A stretch of 64,000 nucleotides of DNA, taken from NCBI GenBank assembly GCA_001603165.1, contig LVBN01000065.1, forward strand, positions 1-64,000, in the 5' to 3' direction. The notes below the pieces were generated by a model. That model did no database searches and was not told the origin of the DNA. It was given only the letters and a program-made list of their open reading frames with translations. The stretch is from Spirochaetales bacterium Spiro_12. GTDB lineage: Bacteria > Spirochaetota > Spirochaetia > Treponematales > Rectinemataceae. The position numbers and the translations under genes were made by a program. Below are positions 60,044 through 64,000 of this stretch, piece by piece (position 1 is the first letter of the stretch; every line of letters starts with the position of its first letter).

Positions 60044-61012
60044 ATGAAAGCGATCAAAGTGACGGCTATGTTGGTGCTCCTCGGCCTTCTGGCCGCCCCG
60101 ACACTCGCCGCAGCGCCCTGGAATTTCAGCATTGGGACGAGTACGCTCGGCGGCAGTTTCTACATAATGGGGACCCCGTTCGCGAAGGTGATCACGGAAA
60201 AAGTCCCCAACGTCGTCGCCACCGTCCAGGCGACTAATGGGCCGTCGGCCAACATCCAGCTCATGGAAAGAGGGGAGATGAAACTGGCGTACGTTTCTTC
60301 CGCGGCGGCGTACGAAGGTTGGAATGGGCTGAGTTGGGCGAAGGGGGTAAAGCACCAGCGAATGCGGACGATGTTCACGACCTATTCGAGTTATTTCGAA
60401 ATGGTGACCCTCTCCAAAATACCCATAAAGACCATCAGGGATCTGGAGGGGAAAAGAGTGCACATGACTATGCCTAATGGCACCCCCGATATCGCGATCA
60501 GGTATTGTCTCGAAACGCTCAAGATCACGCCCAAGGAGAAGCTGTATATGCAGACCGAGCAGGCGCTCGATCAGCTGAAGGACGGCAAGCTCGATGTCGT
60601 GCTGTTCGCCATGGGTCTGCCTACGTCGATGATCCTGGATCTTCAGGCTACCCACGATATCAGAATGGTCGACATCAGCCTCGAGGATCAAAAAGCGATC
60701 ATCGAGAAGTATCCTTACTTCGCCAAAGCGGTGATCCCGGCCGGAACATATGAGAATATGCCCAAGGATATCAACACGTTCGCGTTCTGGAACTATGCCG
60801 TGTGCGACAAGGATCTGCCCGACGACCTCGTTTACCAGATGACGAAGGCGGTTTTCGAGAACAAGAAGGATTTCGAGGCCACTTCCGCGTATGGCAAGGA
60901 GCTGTTCGCCAAGAACATCGTGAACGCCGTCGTTCCCTTGCATCCGGGCGCCGCGAGGTACTACAAGGAAATGGGCATCGAGGTCCCCGCGCATTTGTTG
61001 CCCACCGAATAA
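60044..61012 (+). CDS. TAXI-family TRAP transporter binding protein
   Basis: A 322-residue exported receptor. The signal peptide MKAIKVTAMLVLLGLLAAP is followed by a TAXI-type start WNFSIGTSTLGGSFYIMGTPFA. TAXI receptors deliver organic acids such as glutamate or 2-oxoglutarate-like compounds to fused TRAP permeases. AAAGGAGG precedes the ATG. A 12-bp hairpin (61028-61063) separates it from the permease gene. Confidence 0.93.
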   Translation: MKAIKVTAMLVLLGLLAAPTLAAAPWNFSIGTSTLGGSFYIMGTPFAKVITEKVPNVVATVQATNGPSANIQLMERGEMKLAYVSSAAAYEGWNGLSWAKGVKHQRMRTMFTTYSSYFEMVTLSKIPIKTIRDLEGKRVHMTMPNGTPDIAIRYCLETLKITPKEKLYMQTEQALDQLKDGKLDVVLFAMGLPTSMILDLQATHDIRMVDISLEDQKAIIEKYPYFAKAVIPAGTYENMPKDINTFAFWNYAVCDKDLPDDLVYQMTKAVFENKKDFEATSAYGKELFAKNIVNAVVPLHPGAARYYKEMGIEVPAHLLPTE

Positions 61013-61027
61013 CAACAAGCCTTATCC

Positions 61028-61063
61028 GCATGTCGCGCCCTGTTCGGCAAAGGCGCGGCATGC
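61028..61063 (+). terminator. Intercistronic hairpin between TAXI receptor and TRAP permease
   Basis: GCATGTCGCGCC (61028-61039) pairs with GGCGCGGCATGC (61052-61063), 12 bp with one G-U, around a 12-nt loop. No U-tract. Fourth receptor/permease hairpin in the window. Confidence 0.6.
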
Positions 61064-61083
61064 CATAGGCGAGAGGAGTATCT

Positions 61084-63012
61084 ATGGCGCATAGAATGTC
61101 CGATATTGTCGATGACGTGGAGACATCGGGGAAACGTAAGCTGAGCCCCGGAACCTCGAAGCTTGTCTTCGTGCTTGGCATTTGTTACGCAGCCTTTAAC
61201 TTGACCCATCTTCTGATACATTCTTTTGGGCCATGGATACATCTGCCGATCAATCTCTGCTTCGCGTCCGTGCTGACGCTGTTATGCTACAACAGCCTTT
61301 TTGAGAAACGACGCAGACTCGCCGTGGCGATCGACGGACTGCTTATAGCGATGACGATATCCAGCACCTTGTATTATGCCCTGGAATATCAGGAGATGAT
61401 TTTCAGGCAAGGCTCCTTCTCGACGCCGCTGGATATCCTTTTCGCAACCTTCATCATAATCGTCAGTTTCGAGATCACGAGGAGAGCAAGCGGCGCGGCG
61501 CTCACGATCGTCGCCGCGGTCTTTCTGCTCTACGCGATTTTCGGCAAGTATATCCCCGGCTATCTCGGGCACAGTGGTTTCTCCTATGAGCGGGTAATGG
61601 CATACCTCTACAGCGATGTGGGTATATTCGGCTCCGCGCTTTCCGCGGCCGCGTCGTATGTCTTTCTATTCATATTGTTCGGCTCCTTCCTGGAAAAGTT
61701 GGGCGGGGGGCAGGTATTCATCGACCTGGCGACCGGAGTCGCCGGCCATAGGCGGGGCGGACCGGCCAAGGTGGCGGTGATCGCCAGCGCCCTTTTCGGC
61801 ACTATCTCGGGGAGTTCGGTGGCAAATGTGGCGGGAACGGGCACATTCACGATTCCGCTGATGAAAAAGCTGGGGTATAAGCCGCATTTCGCCGGCGCGG
61901 TGGAGGCGGCCGCTTCCACCGGGGGGCAGATCATGCCGCCGGTCATGGGTTCCACCGCCTTCATTCTCGCGGAAATAGTGGGCGTCACCTACTCCACGCT
62001 GGCGCTGAAGGCAGTCGTCCCCGCCGCGATGTACTTTTTGGCCGTTTTCATAATGGTGGACCTGGAGGCGGTCAGAACAAATCTGACCGGCGTCCCCAAG
62101 GATCAGCTTCCCAATGCCCGGAAAATCATGAAGGAAAAGTGGGCCTTCTTCCTTCCGATCATCGTCATCTTCTTCACCCTCCTGGTATTGAAAACGAGCA
62201 CATCGCGGGCCGCCGTGCTCGGCATCGCCGCGACCTTCATCGGACCGGTGTTTTTCTCCAGAGGTACGAGGCTCGGCGCCAAAAAGGTTCTCGATTCCGT
62301 TCACGGCGGGTCGATGGGGGTGCTCAACATTATCGCGGCGTGCACGTCCGCCGGGGTGATCATAGGCGTTCTGGCCATGACGGGCCTCGGCCTGAAGATC
62401 GGCACCCTTCTGGTGAAACTCTCCCAAGGCAACACCTTTTTCATGCTGATAGCCGCCATGGTGCTGACCGTCATTCTGGGCATGGGGCTCCCCACCGCGG
62501 CGGCGTACATAATAGCCGCGTCGGTTGTCGGACCTGCCCTAACGCAGGCGGGAATACCGATGCTCACCGCCCATTTGTTCATCCTCTATTTCGCCGTCAC
62601 CGCCATGGTGACGCCTCCCGTGGCTTTGGCTTCCTACACCGCGGCGGGCATAGCCGGCAGCAGCGCGTCGAAGGTCGGCTGGGCGGGGCTGAAGTTGAGC
62701 ATAGCCGGCTTCATCGTGCCTTTCATGTTCGTATATGGCCCCGGAATGATATTGGATGGCGGGGCGTACAACATCGTGTATTCGATAACCTGTTCGGTGA
62801 TTGGAATAATTCTGTTGGCGTTGGCGAGCGAAGGCTACGCATACTTCATCGGAAATCTTAATGTCGCGCAAAGAGTAATCGTTTTTGCGGCCGCCATTTG
62901 CATAATGCTGCCGGGCTTCATGACGGATGCGATGGGCATGGCCGCTGCCATCCTGGTCTTTTTCTGGAAGTACCTGGCCAACAGGATGAGCGGCAAACAT
63001 AAATCGGCATAA
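61084..63012 (+). CDS. Fused TRAP transporter permease (small + large subunits)
   Basis: A 642-residue polytopic protein in which the four-helix small subunit (about 25-160) is joined to the large ~12-helix subunit, the form that accompanies TAXI receptors. Landmarks are GTISGSSVANVAGTGTFTIP and GMGLPTAAAYIIAASVVGPAL. It couples uptake to an ion gradient. A GAGAGGAG site precedes it. Confidence 0.94.
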   Translation: MAHRMSDIVDDVETSGKRKLSPGTSKLVFVLGICYAAFNLTHLLIHSFGPWIHLPINLCFASVLTLLCYNSLFEKRRRLAVAIDGLLIAMTISSTLYYALEYQEMIFRQGSFSTPLDILFATFIIIVSFEITRRASGAALTIVAAVFLLYAIFGKYIPGYLGHSGFSYERVMAYLYSDVGIFGSALSAAASYVFLFILFGSFLEKLGGGQVFIDLATGVAGHRRGGPAKVAVIASALFGTISGSSVANVAGTGTFTIPLMKKLGYKPHFAGAVEAAASTGGQIMPPVMGSTAFILAEIVGVTYSTLALKAVVPAAMYFLAVFIMVDLEAVRTNLTGVPKDQLPNARKIMKEKWAFFLPIIVIFFTLLVLKTSTSRAAVLGIAATFIGPVFFSRGTRLGAKKVLDSVHGGSMGVLNIIAACTSAGVIIGVLAMTGLGLKIGTLLVKLSQGNTFFMLIAAMVLTVILGMGLPTAAAYIIAASVVGPALTQAGIPMLTAHLFILYFAVTAMVTPPVALASYTAAGIAGSSASKVGWAGLKLSIAGFIVPFMFVYGPGMILDGGAYNIVYSITCSVIGIILLALASEGYAYFIGNLNVAQRVIVFAAAICIMLPGFMTDAMGMAAAILVFFWKYLANRMSGKHKSA

Positions 63013-63032
63013 ATAAATAAAGGGGTGACAAT

Positions 63033-64000
63033 ATGCTGTTGAACAGAGCTCGGCTCACGGACCTGATGAAGAAAGCTGGTATCCCGGTGCTGATCAGCGC
63101 AAAACCGGAAAATGCCATTTATCTGACTTCGTATCATCCCATGGGTTCCAGGACGATCAAGGACAGGCTGACCTACGTGCTGTATTTCGCCGATGAGGCT
63201 AAGGCGCCTCTTGCCCTGTGCCCTTCGGTGGACCTCAGGCAAATGAGGGAGCTGTCATGGCTCCCCGAAGACCAGGTCATGCCCTTTGTGGAGTTCAAGA
63301 CCGGCAAAGACCAGGGGCTGGTGACGGACAAGTTCGGTTTTCTGGCGGAGCAGATCCGCGGCGCGGGCTACGCGACCGATCAGGTGGGCGTCGAGACGAG
63401 CTTCCTGCCTGAGAACATCCTGAATAGTTTCAGGGCAGCACTGCCCGACGCGAAATTTGTCAACAGCGATCCGGTCATCAAGAGGGCCAGGGCTGTCAAG
63501 ACGCCGGAAGAGATCGAGCGTTTGCGGAAGGCCTGCCGGGCCACCGAGGCGGGCTGCAAGAAGCTCATCGAGTGCGCATCCCGTCTTTGGTTCGAGGACG
63601 AGGCCGCCGCGGCCGCCAGGGCTGCGTCGATGATGCAGGGGGCGGAGACGATCGGTTTCTGCGCGGTGGGCTCCGCGCTCAGATCGGCGAATGTCCACAA
63701 CAATCCTCGGCATGAGCCGATAACCACGGGCTCCGTATTCAGATTCGACTACGGGGCGATCTATGACGGATACTGGGGAGACCTGGCGAGAACCTTTGTG
63801 ATGGGAAAACCGAATCCGGCGCAACAAAAATATCACGACGCCGTTAAGGCCGCCCAGGAAGCAGGTTTGAGCGCGGTAAGGCCCGGCGTTACGGCCGACT
63901 ACATTTATAAAGAAGCGCTCAAGGGCGGCCAGGTCTATGATCCGGAGTTGCGGAGAGAGCATGTCGGCCATGGGCTCGGCCTGGAAGTGCACGAAGAACC
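63033..64000 (+). CDS. M24-family metallopeptidase (Xaa-Pro dipeptidase/creatinase type), cut by window end
   Basis: About 322 residues are visible, ending within the metal site. N-terminal creatinase domain (ISAKPENAIYLTSYHPMG), linker ARAVKTPEEIERLRKACRATE, then metal ligands in FDYGAIYDGYWGDLART (D,D) and HVGHGLGLEVHEE (H, later E). It would cleave Xaa-Pro or similar imino bonds. It follows the TRAP permease by 20 nt with AGGGGTGA. The missing C-terminus contains the last ligands. Confidence 0.9.
   Translation, partial: MLLNRARLTDLMKKAGIPVLISAKPENAIYLTSYHPMGSRTIKDRLTYVLYFADEAKAPLALCPSVDLRQMRELSWLPEDQVMPFVEFKTGKDQGLVTDKFGFLAEQIRGAGYATDQVGVETSFLPENILNSFRAALPDAKFVNSDPVIKRARAVKTPEEIERLRKACRATEAGCKKLIECASRLWFEDEAAAAARAASMMQGAETIGFCAVGSALRSANVHNNPRHEPITTGSVFRFDYGAIYDGYWGDLARTFVMGKPNPAQQKYHDAVKAAQEAGLSAVRPGVTADYIYKEALKGGQVYDPELRREHVGHGLGLEVHEE

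Noticed and set aside
1-64000. tRNA, rRNA, CRISPR arrays, insertion sequences, phage genes
   Set aside because: I saw no cloverleaf-like sequences, regularly spaced repeats, transposase motifs or terminal inverted repeats. By-eye reading could miss a lone tRNA.

Overview
The window looks like the chromosome of an anaerobic, heterotrophic bacterium. The oxygen-sensitive enzyme types point that way: a four-subunit 2-oxoacid:ferredoxin oxidoreductase and a [4Fe-4S]/flavin 4-hydroxybutyryl-CoA dehydratase-type protein. The transporter mix (two tripartite tricarboxylate transporters, a TAXI-type TRAP transporter, an AbgT carrier, an Opp-type ABC importer) and a DUF4384 protein would fit a Spirochaetota member, but nothing here fixes the taxon and I hold that guess loosely. 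No rRNA, tRNA, CRISPR array, phage or intact insertion sequence was seen. Nearly everything is catabolism and uptake, packed in long operons. Base composition is mosaic: about 1-9.6 kb and 33.8-44.9 kb are clearly AT-richer than the GC-rich blocks at 9.7-17.0 kb and 45-57 kb.

Layout. 0.2-9.5 kb (+): YheO/DauR-type regulator, RidA, an unrecognised 146-aa protein, a PLP enzyme, TctCBA transporter, a DUF1805 protein, a ThDP enzyme and a DMT permease. 9.7-17.0 kb (+): a sugar-derivative operon (two Gfo/Idh/MocA oxidoreductases, two TIM-barrel isomerases, NagA-type deacetylase, an epimerase-like protein, a DHDPS-like aldolase). 17.2-33.8 kb (+): a second YheO-type regulator, then AbgT carrier, enolase-superfamily enzyme, a degenerate and an intact amidohydrolase, M42 peptidase, RidA-like protein and creatininase; then from a second promoter KorDABC, an AbfD-like dehydratase, thiolase, 3-hydroxyacyl-CoA dehydrogenase, crotonase and a LarA-like protein. 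33.9-43.1 kb (-): M20 peptidase, OppFDCBA and a histidine kinase/response regulator pair, with DUF1177 and AroM genes leaving on the + strand (43.2-44.8 kb). 45.0-48.2 kb (-): a second TctCBA; 48.3-52.6 kb (+): SDR, GH88 unsaturated-uronyl hydrolase, TIM-barrel isomerase and Gfo/Idh protein. 52.7-57.6 kb: CrcB, a GH13 protein, an LUD protein, DUF4384 protein, a NagD-type phosphatase and a possible gene remnant. 57.9-64.0 kb (+): third YheO-type regulator, RidA, D-glutamate-cyclase-like protein, TAXI-TRAP transporter and an M24 peptidase cut by the window end.

How it works together. Three times in 64 kb the same arrangement appears: a YheO/DauR-type regulator, a RidA-family protein, a carrier of a different class each time, and amino-acid/peptide-type enzymes. 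The most striking part is 25.3-32.4 kb. It encodes an oxidative decarboxylation that yields a CoA thioester and reduced ferredoxin, followed by every enzyme needed to take 4-hydroxybutyryl-CoA through crotonyl-CoA to two acetyl-CoA, but no CoA ligase or transferase. This suggests that the Kor complex itself makes the 4-hydroxyacyl-CoA, from a 5-hydroxy-2-oxoacid supplied by the upstream carrier/hydrolase genes. A second recurring design is a strong hairpin between the binding-protein gene and the permease gene in all four binding-protein-dependent transporters.
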